A DNA stretch of 64,000 bases from JAGQSZ01 sp049647585 (GTDB taxonomy: Bacteria; Actinomycetota; Acidimicrobiia; Acidimicrobiales; Microtrichaceae). Below, in pieces: positions 18,012 through 25,790 of this stretch. The translations under genes were made by a program, and so were the position numbers. Positions within the stretch are counted from its first letter, which is position 1, and every line of letters begins with the position of its first letter. The stretch covers positions 52,484-116,483 of the forward strand of contig JBARXY010000039.1 in NCBI GenBank assembly GCA_049647585.1, written 5' to 3'. The notes beneath the pieces are model-generated. The model had not been told where the DNA came from. It was given only the letters and a program-made list of their open reading frames with translations, and made no database searches.

Positions 18012-19180
18012 CGGTCGATGTCCCCCAGGATGAAGTAGAGCGAAGCCAGGATCGTGATGATGTCCGGAACGTAGACACCACGGAGGATCCACGGGGCGAT
18101 CGACACGTTGTTGAAGCTCGCGGAACGGATCTTGAGCCGGAAGGGATTCAGATCGCCCTTGGACACGACGTAGTAGCCCATCTCACCCAGAGGGTTCTCG
18201 GTGGCTACGTAGGCTTCGCCGGCTGGAACCTTGATGATGCGGGGCACCTTGGCCATGATCGGCCCGCCCGGCATGCCGTCGCAGATCTGGTCGATGATCT
18301 TGGAGGCCTCACGGACCTCTTGGAGCCGGACCCAGAATCGGGCGTAGGAGTCACCGTCGGGGTGGGTCCAGACCTTCCAATCCAGTTCTGGATAGACCAG
18401 ACCGAATGGCGATTCGCGGCGCAGGTCCCAGTCAATTCCCGAGGCTCTGGCGTTGGGTCCCGACAGGCCGTACTGCATTGCCACGTCAGCCGGGATCACA
18501 CCGATACCGCGGGTGCGGGTCTCGAACATCTCGGCGCCCATCAGCAGATCTTCGATCTCGTCACAGAAGCGACGGACCCGAACCATGACCTGCTTGGTCT
18601 CGGCGAGCCAACCCTTGGGCAGGTCGTCGAGCAGGCCGCCGATGCGGTCGAAGTTGGGGTGGAAGCGACCGCCGGTCACGGCCTCGATCTGGTCCAGGAC
18701 GAACTCACGGTCACGGAAGGCGTAGAAGGCCGGGGTGACGGCACCGAGTTGCACACCCATATCGCCGAGGAACAGCACCAGGTTGGCAACCCGAGACATC
18801 TCGAAGAGAAGGGTGCGGATCCACTGGGTGCGGACCGGAGCTTCGATCTCCATGAGCTGCTCGGTGGCGAGGATGAACGGAACTTCGTTGGCGAAGCTCC
18901 CGAGCCAGTCGATGCGGTTCACAAGCGCTGTGATCTGCGGGTAGGTGCGGACCTCGGCGAGCTTTTCATAGCCCCGGTGCATGTAGCCGGCGATCGGCTC
19001 AGCGGCGATGACCTGTTCACCGTCCAGGCGGGCGACGATGCGCAGCGTGCCGTGGGTCGCCGGGTGCTGGGGACCCATGTTGAGGATCATGCCCTCGGTC
19101 TCGAGCTCGACGTTCACCCGAGCATCAGCAGCCTTGGCTGCGATGTACTGAAGCTTCTGGCGATCTGTAATTGCAGTCAC
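18008..19180 (-). CDS. nuoD: Complex I subunit D (11-subunit operon)
   Basis: A 390-residue 49-kDa-type subunit that, with NuoB, forms the quinone-reducing site. Seen: GPQHPATHGTLRIVARLDGE with the quinone-site His, then AGYMHRGYEKLAEVRTY, where R69 matches Arg85 of mammalian NDUFS2 and the Tyr of RTY matches the quinone-binding tyrosine. It ends DIITILASLYFILGDIDR in the usual NuoD way. Its ATG overlaps the nuoC stop by four bases. The neighbouring methyltransferase and R69 make a plausible enzyme-target pair. Confidence 0.95.
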   Translation of the reverse strand: MTAITDRQKLQYIAAKAADARVNVELETEGMILNMGPQHPATHGTLRIVARLDGEQVIAAEPIAGYMHRGYEKLAEVRTYPQITALVNRIDWLGSFANEVPFILATEQLMEIEAPVRTQWIRTLLFEMSRVANLVLFLGDMGVQLGAVTPAFYAFRDREFVLDQIEAVTGGRFHPNFDRIGGLLDDLPKGWLAETKQVMVRVRRFCDEIEDLLMGAEMFETRTRGIGVIPADVAMQYGLSGPNARASGIDWDLRRESPFGLVYPELDWKVWTHPDGDSYARFWVRLQEVREASKIIDQICDGMPGGPIMAKVPRIIKVPAGEAYVATENPLGEMGYYVVSKGDLNPFRLKIRSASFNNVSIAPWILRGVYVPDIITILASLYFILGDIDR

Positions 19181-19962
19181 GAGTCGGCTCCCTGGGTTGT
19201 GCCGGCGCCATCATCGGTTCCTGCGTCGCCCGGTGCCGCCGACCCTGAGGTGGCGATTCCGACCTCTTCGACGGCCGCCGCGTCCGGCGTTGGCATCAAC
19301 TCGACATCGACGATTCCCGGCCAAGGTTTGACCTGGCGGGCCACCAGAGGGAAGTCCTTGCGAAGCGGATTGCCTTCGAAATCGGTCGGCAGGTACATGT
19401 GGCGCAGGCCCGGGTGGCCGACAAAACCGATGCCGAACATCTCGTGTGTCTCACGCTCGTGCCAATCGGCGCCTGCGTAAACCCCGGTCCAGCTCCCTAC
19501 CTCGAAGGGCTCGTCGGGAACGTCGGCCTTGAGAGTGACACCCCAGTTGTTGCCGGGTTCGCCGATGTGGGCGACACGGGCGAAGACCTGGAAACGGGTC
19601 TCGCCGCCGGCGTACCCCTGCTCGATCGGTGCAGGTTCAGGTCGTTCCTCGCCGGCGAGCTGGCGGTCGACCTCGGAATCCATCGAACGTCCATAAGGCG
19701 ACGGCATCCAGTCGATGGCCGACAGGAAACCGAAATATCGGGCGTGGAGGCTCTGACGGGCGAACTCGGCGGTTGCGACCCAAGCGTCAGTGCTCACTCG
19801 GATCCACAGGTCCTTGCCGACGACGATGTGGGAACCCACGATCGCGTCACCAAGTGCGTCGGTAAATCGACCCAGGAGCTCTTCGCGCTGCTCGTCGACC
19901 GGCGCGGCCTCTTCGACCGGTGCGTCGGATTCGGCTTCTGTGGGGGTGGTGTCGTCGCTCAT
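19177..19962 (-). CDS. nuoC: Complex I subunit C (11-subunit operon)
   Basis: A 261-residue 30-kDa-type subunit. The signature ADWHERETHEMFGIGFVGHPGLRHMYLPTDFEGNPLRKDFPL, in outline, is clear near residues 165-210. Both ends are extended: an acidic N-terminus (TEAESDAPVEEAAPVDEQ) and an Ala/Gly/Asp-rich C-terminal tail of about 40 residues after the fold. ATG at 19962, six bases after the nuoB stop. Confidence 0.93.
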   Translation of the reverse strand: MSDDTTPTEAESDAPVEEAAPVDEQREELLGRFTDALGDAIVGSHIVVGKDLWIRVSTDAWVATAEFARQSLHARYFGFLSAIDWMPSPYGRSMDSEVDRQLAGEERPEPAPIEQGYAGGETRFQVFARVAHIGEPGNNWGVTLKADVPDEPFEVGSWTGVYAGADWHERETHEMFGIGFVGHPGLRHMYLPTDFEGNPLRKDFPLVARQVKPWPGIVDVELMPTPDAAAVEEVGIATSGSAAPGDAGTDDGAGTTQGADS

Positions 19963-19968
19963 GTCAGA

Positions 19969-20475
19969 TCACTCCACAACCAGCGGAGCGCCGCGCCAGC
20001 GTGCAGCGATGTCCTCGTTCTGAATCCGCTCCTGGAGCATGACCACGCCCTCGAGAAGCGCTTCGGGACGGGGCGGACAACCTGGAACATAAACATCGAC
20101 GGGAATGACCTGATCGACGCCCTTGGTGACCGAGTAGCTGTCCCAGTAGGGACCGCCGCTGTTGGCGCAGGAGCCCATCGAGATCACGTACTTCGGGTCG
20201 GGCATCTGCTCATAGAGCCGCCTGACAGCCGGAGCCATCTTGTCGGTGACCGTTCCCGAGATGACCACCAAGTCGGTCTGACGAGGACCGGCGGGCAACG
20301 GGATCACACCGAGGCGCATGACGTCGTAACGGGGCGACGCGAACGCTGCGCCCATCTCGATCGCACAACATGCCAAGCCCCACTGGTACACCCAGATGGA
20401 GTACTTGCGGGACAGGTTGAGAAGGCTGGTGAGCGGCGCAGGCATCTTGCCGCTCTCGACGAGTCCTAGGCCCAT
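19969..20475 (-). CDS. nuoB: Complex I subunit B (11-subunit operon)
   Basis: A 168-residue subunit that binds cluster N2. The four cysteines are in GLACCAIEMGA, SMGSCANSGGP and YVPGCPPRPE. Start at ATG 20475 (MGLGLVESGK) overlaps the end of nuoA by ten bases; earlier in-frame codons lie antisense-like inside nuoA. It ends in a short LVVE tail. It should sit beside NuoD at the quinone site. Confidence 0.94.
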   Translation of the reverse strand: MGLGLVESGKMPAPLTSLLNLSRKYSIWVYQWGLACCAIEMGAAFASPRYDVMRLGVIPLPAGPRQTDLVVISGTVTDKMAPAVRRLYEQMPDPKYVISMGSCANSGGPYWDSYSVTKGVDQVIPVDVYVPGCPPRPEALLEGVVMLQERIQNEDIAARWRGAPLVVE

Positions 20476-20843
20476 TTGAGGACCCCCTTGCGCCAGGCGT
20501 AGACGAGGCCCAGGAGCAGGACCCCGATGAAGATGAACATCTCGAGTAGACCGAAGTAGCCGTAGGCCTCGAGCCGAGTCGCCCACGGGAAGATGAAGAC
20601 CGCTTCGACGTCGAACATGACGAAGAGCAGGGCGAAGATGTAATAGCGGACCTGACTCTGGGACCACATGGTCCCGACCGGGTCGACGCCGGACTCGTAG
20701 TTCTTGTACTTGCCTGCCTGTGGTCGATCCGGGCGTAGAGCCCAGGAGATCAGAAGCAGCAGGAAGAACAGCACGACGCTGAGTCCCACGAAGATTCCGA
20801 CAGTGAGGTAGGAGCGAAGGAAGTCGCTGAGCGGATTCGCCAT
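20466..20843 (-). CDS. nuoA: Complex I subunit A (11-subunit operon)
   Basis: First gene of the 11-subunit operon; 125 residues, three membrane segments. Seen: KYKNYESGVDPVG (the YESG form of the conserved loop) and QVRYYIFALLFVMFDVEAVFIFPWA with the conserved Asp/Glu. The 156 bases upstream (20844-20999) should hold the operon promoter; they contain an imperfect 10-bp inverted repeat (TCAGCGAAGC at 20884, GTTTCGCTGA at 20926) of unknown role. Confidence 0.94.
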   Translation of the reverse strand: MANPLSDFLRSYLTVGIFVGLSVVLFFLLLLISWALRPDRPQAGKYKNYESGVDPVGTMWSQSQVRYYIFALLFVMFDVEAVFIFPWATRLEAYGYFGLLEMFIFIGVLLLGLVYAWRKGVLKWA

Positions 20844-20999
20844 CGGCTGGCAGACTACTCAGCGTCAGGGCAAGGGGCCAAAGTCAGCGAAGCGAGATCG
20901 GGCACATCCGATAACTCTGGCCCGGGTTTCGCTGAGTGGAGCGCTCGTCCTGGGCGTTCATGGACGGTCGGGTATGCGCCATCCGCGACAGACGGAGAG

Positions 21000-21878
21000 C
21001 TAGTTGGTTCCTTCACAAACTCCGATGCCAACAACCCTGACGCCTTCGATGCCCGACTCGAGTGTGAAGGTTTTGGGGTTCTCCTTCAGAAGATCGGCTG
21101 CAACGAGTTGGTCGACGCTCGTTGGGTCGGACCCGTTCATCACCGAATAGGCGGCTGCGGCGGTGGCGATCGTGCGCTGGTCGACGCCGCACGCGGCTGC
21201 TGAAGAGGCGCTGCTCGCGCCGGTTCCAGACAGTCCGCCCTCCTCTGAAGTCGGGTTTCCGGGTGCGATCGAATCGGGCAGTGTCGGCGAGTCGTTGTTG
21301 CCGGAGGTCCCGGAGCCGGTTCCGTCCAGAACCTTGACCGCCATGAAGGCCATAATTGCGACCACTAACAGAATCGAGAGGAGCCCGAATCCGGCGACCA
21401 GTGGACCACCGGAGAACTTGGGACCACGGATTGGTTTCGGTCCGACCCGCCTCGCTGGACCGCCCGGTTGGGCCCCTCCGGTCGGGGTGCCGTTCCCATA
21501 CCCGCCAGCCAGTGGAGCTGCTCGGTGCTCCCCGGTCCGCTCGGGAGGCTTTATCCATGTTCCGCCGGAACGTTCCGCTTCCAGGGCTTCGCCTCCCCAC
21601 TGTGATTCCCTCGGCGACGGCTCGGGAGTCTCGCCGAAGACCGGTGGCATCTGCTGAGCAGACGGTGACTCACCCTGTATTGGCGCGGCATGGACGGGCT
21701 GTCCCAGGTCCGTCTGGTCAGCACCGACGGCAGGGGGCATGGGTGGCTGTACGCCAAGAGGAGGCAGCCTTGCTCCGGATCGCGGCTCCGGCGCGTCGAA
21801 CAGCTTTGGATGCAGCTCCTCGCCACCCGACTCGGCGGATGCTGCTCGAGCATCTTCTGGGTCTGTCGGTTCTGCCAT
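21000..21878 (-). CDS. Membrane-anchored protein with Pro-rich cytoplasmic half and pilin-like C-terminal domain
   Basis: A 292-residue protein I cannot name. Residues 1-155 are disordered-looking (Pro, Gly, Ala, Glu), and carry HPKLFDAPEPRSG at 23-35, the same xFDAP motif seen in the tail of the second NuoI. One membrane segment follows at about 160-183 (VAGFGLLSILLVVAIMAFMAV). After a Ser/Gly/Thr linker, the last 65 residues (CGVDQRTIATAAAAYSVMNG...TSVDQLVAADLL) resemble the C-terminal module of type IV pilin-like proteins, with a cysteine at each end. It lies between the two nuo operons. Confidence 0.7.
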   Translation of the reverse strand: MAEPTDPEDARAASAESGGEELHPKLFDAPEPRSGARLPPLGVQPPMPPAVGADQTDLGQPVHAAPIQGESPSAQQMPPVFGETPEPSPRESQWGGEALEAERSGGTWIKPPERTGEHRAAPLAGGYGNGTPTGGAQPGGPARRVGPKPIRGPKFSGGPLVAGFGLLSILLVVAIMAFMAVKVLDGTGSGTSGNNDSPTLPDSIAPGNPTSEEGGLSGTGASSASSAAACGVDQRTIATAAAAYSVMNGSDPTSVDQLVAADLLKENPKTFTLESGIEGVRVVGIGVCEGTN

Positions 21879-21939
21879 CGGTCCTCCGATTTTGCACGAT
21901 CAGCCTTCCCGCTGAACGAGCCGGCAATTCTTGCAGCAT

Positions 21940-21960
21940 TTTACGGACGGTGGCCGTAAA
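21940..21960. repeat. Short inverted repeat between two hypothetical genes
   Basis: TTTACGG, seven bases, CCGTAAA form a perfect 7-bp stem 48 bases beyond the stop codon of the 683-residue gene. It could end that transcript or act as an operator for the next gene; there is no T run. Confidence 0.3.
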
Positions 21961-22007
21961 GAGTTTCAGGACCGCAGTCAGGAAGCAGGCTCATCAGTCC
22001 CCGCGTC

Positions 22008-24059
22008 TTACGCCCTGCGTCCGATCCGGCGGGTTCGCTTTGATCTATCAGTCCGGCCTGTCGCAACCGAGGCGAGGTAGGCAGGCATCCCGGCGAGCAA
22101 CTTGTCCAGTTCGGCCACGACCGACAACACCGTCGCTGTAGCACCCCATCGCTCGGCCATGTCGAGCATTTCGAAACCCAGGGCCGAGGTACGTGGGGAG
22201 TTCTGGATCAGTGAACGAGCCAGACCCATATCGTTGCGGGACGCACTATCAAATCTTACGCAGGCGTGGATGAATCGATGCGCCGGGTGCAGGGCGTTGC
22301 ACCAACTTGTTCCAACGCGGATCGGAACTGCCGTGCCGTGGAATTCACGTGGGTCGACGAGCACTCCAAATGGGCCCGAGGCGAGTGTTCGGTAGATCTC
22401 GACGTTGATCGGGTCCTCCCCGGCCCTGCTCAGCACGACACTCAGTCCCGACTCCAAGCTTGCCGTCGTCAGAGTGACGGTTTCATGGACCAGGCCGATC
22501 GGCTCGAGGGCAGCGACGAACGCATCGACAAAATCGACTGGGACGAGCAGATCCAGATTCTTGACATCGGTGAAGTGAGACGGGAGTAGCCCATCGAGCG
22601 AGTCGACCAATTCGCCCAGTACCACCGGCCGAACCGCGATGTGCTCGGTAGCGCCAAGCACTTCTTCGAGTAGGGACGCAACGGCGGTCCCGCGGGAGCG
22701 CGCCGCGATGTGGGCACCGATGATGCGCTCCTTCGCCTCGTCGTCGGCACCAAGAAGTTCGCGGCTGATCAACTCTGCCGCGACTCCGGTGGGGAGGCTT
22801 GGCGGCAGATCGTCGACGTTCTGCGCTTTCCACAGATCACCGGCCGCTGTGCCGATCGGACAGCCCGGCAAGCCGAACGCCGCCGGGACCAGCTTCCTTC
22901 GATGATCGGCGACCATCCGCTGCTCGACGGCGCCGAGTGCATCGGCCTCGATGGCAACAGGGCTGGCAGATGAATCCGAGAGCAGGGCTCCATCATCGAA
23001 GCGGAGCAGCAGATGTCCACTCGGACTGGAAGCGTCGGTCGGAGTTGGACCGCCAGTTGAGCCTGACCCATCAACCGAGGACCTACCGTCGGTGTCCGCC
23101 ATGCCAGGAAGGTCCTGCGTGCCCGAGAGCTCGGAAACGACGACGAGCCTCCGACTCTCCTTTCGGAGTCGGGGAATGACATCAGCTAGTTCGGCGACAT
23201 CGCCGGGGTGGATTCGGTGACAGGTAGCGCCGCCAGCGAGCGTTGCAACACGTGCGCAAGACATTGGGTTGTTTCGACTTCCGGGGTGGATGAACTGGGC
23301 CAGGTCCACGACGGCCTGCACCCGATCCACCTCGACGGGTAGAGCATCGATCCCGGCCAGACGTTCGGCTCCATCATCGACCAGGAAGATCGCATCGATA
23401 CTTGCCGACTCAACGGTCCGTGATTCCTCGGCTCCGGCACGGCGCCGCTTCAATCCACCTATTGGATGGGTCCCCGGATGCGCGGCGACCAACGAGTCGG
23501 TCAGGTAACGCGCACGATTCGATATCAAGCCCTTCGTGGCCATGTCCCTGGCAGATACGTCGGTCGAGACGATCAGGACACCACGTTCCTCGACTTCGAC
23601 ACACGCGGCATTCAGGTAGACGTGAATGCCGTCGACGTCGACGCTTAGATCGACGAGGCGGTCCAGCAATTCCGAGGCAGATTCATGGTCCTCAAGCTCA
23701 CCGGAGCGGATCTCGTCGCCGCGACCATCCAGCACCCGATAGCTGATGCGACCTGTGTCGCCGGTTTGAATACTCAGCGTCAACGCCGGGCTGTGGACCG
23801 AGCTGTCATCGAACTCCGACTGCGATGGGCTCTCACCACCACCTTCCTCGTGGGATGGAAGTAGGCAGAACTCGATCCCGGGATCATCACCACGTATCTC
23901 GACCTTTCCGATCGGTAGATCTAGAACCGCACGTAGCGGAAGTCGATCAGCATCGGTAAAGGGCTCGTCACCCGCGGCATAGGCCGCCCAGGTGGCATCC
24001 CATTCGTCATTTGCCTCATCGCCCGCGAACGCGTCTCCGAGTTCGTGAAATCCACTCAT
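22008..24059 (-). CDS. Degenerate HPr-kinase-like plus nucleotidyltransferase-like protein
   Basis: A 683-residue cytoplasmic protein. Residues about 140-310 follow the plan of HPr kinase-like P-loop proteins (VYLNAACVEVEERGVLIVS, then RARYLTDSLVAAHPGTHPIG, later SRRLVVVSEL), but the Walker A loop GxxGxGKS is replaced by STDVSARDMA (165-173 region), so ATP binding is doubtful. After a Ser/Thr-rich linker, residues about 470-660 resemble the uncharacterised nucleotidyltransferase family PF14907 (NLDLLVPVDFVDAFVAAL at 501-518, ALHPAHRFIHACVRF). Both assignments rest on recalled family patterns. It is transcribed toward the 292-residue gene, 129 bases on. Confidence 0.6.
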   Translation of the reverse strand: MSGFHELGDAFAGDEANDEWDATWAAYAAGDEPFTDADRLPLRAVLDLPIGKVEIRGDDPGIEFCLLPSHEEGGGESPSQSEFDDSSVHSPALTLSIQTGDTGRISYRVLDGRGDEIRSGELEDHESASELLDRLVDLSVDVDGIHVYLNAACVEVEERGVLIVSTDVSARDMATKGLISNRARYLTDSLVAAHPGTHPIGGLKRRRAGAEESRTVESASIDAIFLVDDGAERLAGIDALPVEVDRVQAVVDLAQFIHPGSRNNPMSCARVATLAGGATCHRIHPGDVAELADVIPRLRKESRRLVVVSELSGTQDLPGMADTDGRSSVDGSGSTGGPTPTDASSPSGHLLLRFDDGALLSDSSASPVAIEADALGAVEQRMVADHRRKLVPAAFGLPGCPIGTAAGDLWKAQNVDDLPPSLPTGVAAELISRELLGADDEAKERIIGAHIAARSRGTAVASLLEEVLGATEHIAVRPVVLGELVDSLDGLLPSHFTDVKNLDLLVPVDFVDAFVAALEPIGLVHETVTLTTASLESGLSVVLSRAGEDPINVEIYRTLASGPFGVLVDPREFHGTAVPIRVGTSWCNALHPAHRFIHACVRFDSASRNDMGLARSLIQNSPRTSALGFEMLDMAERWGATATVLSVVAELDKLLAGMPAYLASVATGRTDRSKRTRRIGRRA

Positions 24060-24191
24060 GCCGAAACCTCGGAATTGTCGGTGGATCGCTTCATCATGGG
24101 CTGCTCGGCGGCTGGATCTCCAAGGTCACTTCCGCTGGGAACGGCTGTCAGGAGGCGCCTAGAAAGACGCTACTCCTCAGGATGCCGAAAT

Positions 24192-24220
24192 CCACCCCGG
24201 CCCCTCCCGGGCCACCGTGG
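24192..24220 (-). terminator. Possible end-of-operon hairpin after the second nuo operon
   Basis: GGCCC and GGGCC (24199-24203, 24209-24213) pair around a five-base loop and are flanked by CCAC and GTGG. It lies just after the nuoN stop at 24231, where a very long transcript should end. No T run follows, so factor-independent termination is not assured. The rest of the 171-base gap shows nothing clear. Confidence 0.3.
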
Positions 24221-24230
24221 AGCAGATGAC

Positions 24231-25790
24231 TCAGTCCTGGAAGGCGACGAGCTGTGCGACCGCGTCGTTGGCGACCCTGGTCACTGTGCCGGGGATGATC
24301 CCCAGCCAGAGGGTACCGATTACGGCAATTGCCAACGCCAAGGTTGCACCCAGTGGCATGCGTGGCGCCGGGCCAGCCAACTCGGCCGGCGCTTCACCAT
24401 CGACGTTGCCGTCGAAGTACATGGCGACAACCACCCGCAGGTACAGGTACGCCGCAACGACCGCGGAGACCATCGCTATGACCGCCAGCGGGTACTGGCC
24501 CTGGTCGGCCACGGCGTTGATCACGTAGAACTTCGACAGGAACCCAGCAGTAAAGGGCACACCTGCCTGTGCAAGCAGGAACACCGTGAACAACAGCGCT
24601 ATCCCGGGACGCGAGCGCCCGAGACCCTTGTAGTCCGCCAAGTCGTGCAAGCCGTCGCCGACCCTGCCCATGATCGTCACGACGCCGAAGCTGCCCGTAA
24701 CCATGAACGTGTAGGCGAGCAGATAAAACAGCGCTGCCGAGGTCCCCTTGTCCGACGAGGCCTCGACCGCCACCAAAATGAACCCGGCGTGGCTGATCGA
24801 CGAATAGGCCAGCATCCGTTTGACGTTCTTCTGGACAAGAGCCATGTAGGCACCGACGACCAGGCTCAGAACTGCCAGCGCATAGACCATCGGCCGCCAG
24901 TCACCACCGTAGGTGGGGCCGAATGTGAGCACGAAGACCCGGATCAGACCGGCGAAACCGGCTGTCTTGATACCAGAGGCCATGTAGCCCGACACTGGGG
25001 ACGGCGAGCCTTGGTAGACGTCCGGGGCCCAGGTGTGGAACGGAACCGCTGCGACCTTGAATCCGAGACCCACGAGCATGAAGGCGAAACCTGCGAGGAG
25101 CAGGCCGTTCTTCAACAGGACCTGTTCCGACAGGAAGGTCTGGATGTGCACCAGATTGGTGGAACCTGTGGCGCCATAGATCATGGCGATTCCATAGAGA
25201 AGGAACGCCGAAGCGAACGCTCCGAGGATCAGGTACTTGAGACCAGCCTCCTGGGACGAGATCCGTCGCGAATGCATTGATGCGAGCACATACGCCGCGA
25301 CCGAGAGGATCTCCAGGCCGACGAACAGGACGATCAGGTCGTTGGCGGAAGCCATGACGAGTCCACCGGACGCACTCAGGAGCATGAGCACGTACCACTC
25401 AGAACCTTCGAGACCTTCGCGTCGGACATAACCCTCGAGCAGTAGAGCGCCCATGAGGACCGATATGCAGATGATCCCTGCGGCGAAGATCGAGAACCCG
25501 TCGAGACCGACCGCTCCAGCGATGACGCTCTGGGGTCCGTCGTCCTGGAACCGGCTCCACAGGGGGAACAGGGAGCCAATCGCGCCTGCCGCGACGACGA
25601 CTGTCCAAGCCGCCGGGAACCACGAAGGGGCCTTGCCCCGTAGGAGCGAAACGACTGTCAGCAGAAGCACTCCACCGATCATCAGGATGAGATGCGGTGC
25701 GATTGCCGACCAGACGATTTCGGGCGTCGGGATGGAAGCCGGACTGATGGAAGCCGGACTGTCGAGTTGCTGTATCACTGAAGCGATCAT
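24231..25790 (-). CDS. nuoN: Complex I subunit N (14-subunit operon)
   Basis: Last gene of the 14-gene nuo operon; 519 residues. Seen: LEILSVAAYVLASMHSRRISSQEAGLKYL in outline, AVPFHTWAPDVYQGSPSPVSGYM, and KRMLAYSSISHAGFILVA. The N-terminal 30 residues contain ISPASIPTPEI-type low-complexity sequence. The stop of nuoM overlaps its ATG by one base. It is clearly diverged from the nuoN at 10143-11666. Confidence 0.93.
   Translation of the reverse strand: MIASVIQQLDSPASISPASIPTPEIVWSAIAPHLILMIGGVLLLTVVSLLRGKAPSWFPAAWTVVVAAGAIGSLFPLWSRFQDDGPQSVIAGAVGLDGFSIFAAGIICISVLMGALLLEGYVRREGLEGSEWYVLMLLSASGGLVMASANDLIVLFVGLEILSVAAYVLASMHSRRISSQEAGLKYLILGAFASAFLLYGIAMIYGATGSTNLVHIQTFLSEQVLLKNGLLLAGFAFMLVGLGFKVAAVPFHTWAPDVYQGSPSPVSGYMASGIKTAGFAGLIRVFVLTFGPTYGGDWRPMVYALAVLSLVVGAYMALVQKNVKRMLAYSSISHAGFILVAVEASSDKGTSAALFYLLAYTFMVTGSFGVVTIMGRVGDGLHDLADYKGLGRSRPGIALLFTVFLLAQAGVPFTAGFLSKFYVINAVADQGQYPLAVIAMVSAVVAAYLYLRVVVAMYFDGNVDGEAPAELAGPAPRMPLGATLALAIAVIGTLWLGIIPGTVTRVANDAVAQLVAFQD

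Noticed and set aside
20884..20935. Inverted repeat as a terminator before nuoA
   Set aside because: One mismatch, a 32-base loop and no T run; kept only as a remark under nuoA.
24045..25280. Open frame of 411 codons on the plus strand over nuoN of the second operon
   Set aside because: Antisense to a clear NuoN; composition (Arg, His, Gln, Glu repeats) is that of a reverse-frame artefact in GC-rich DNA, with no family features.
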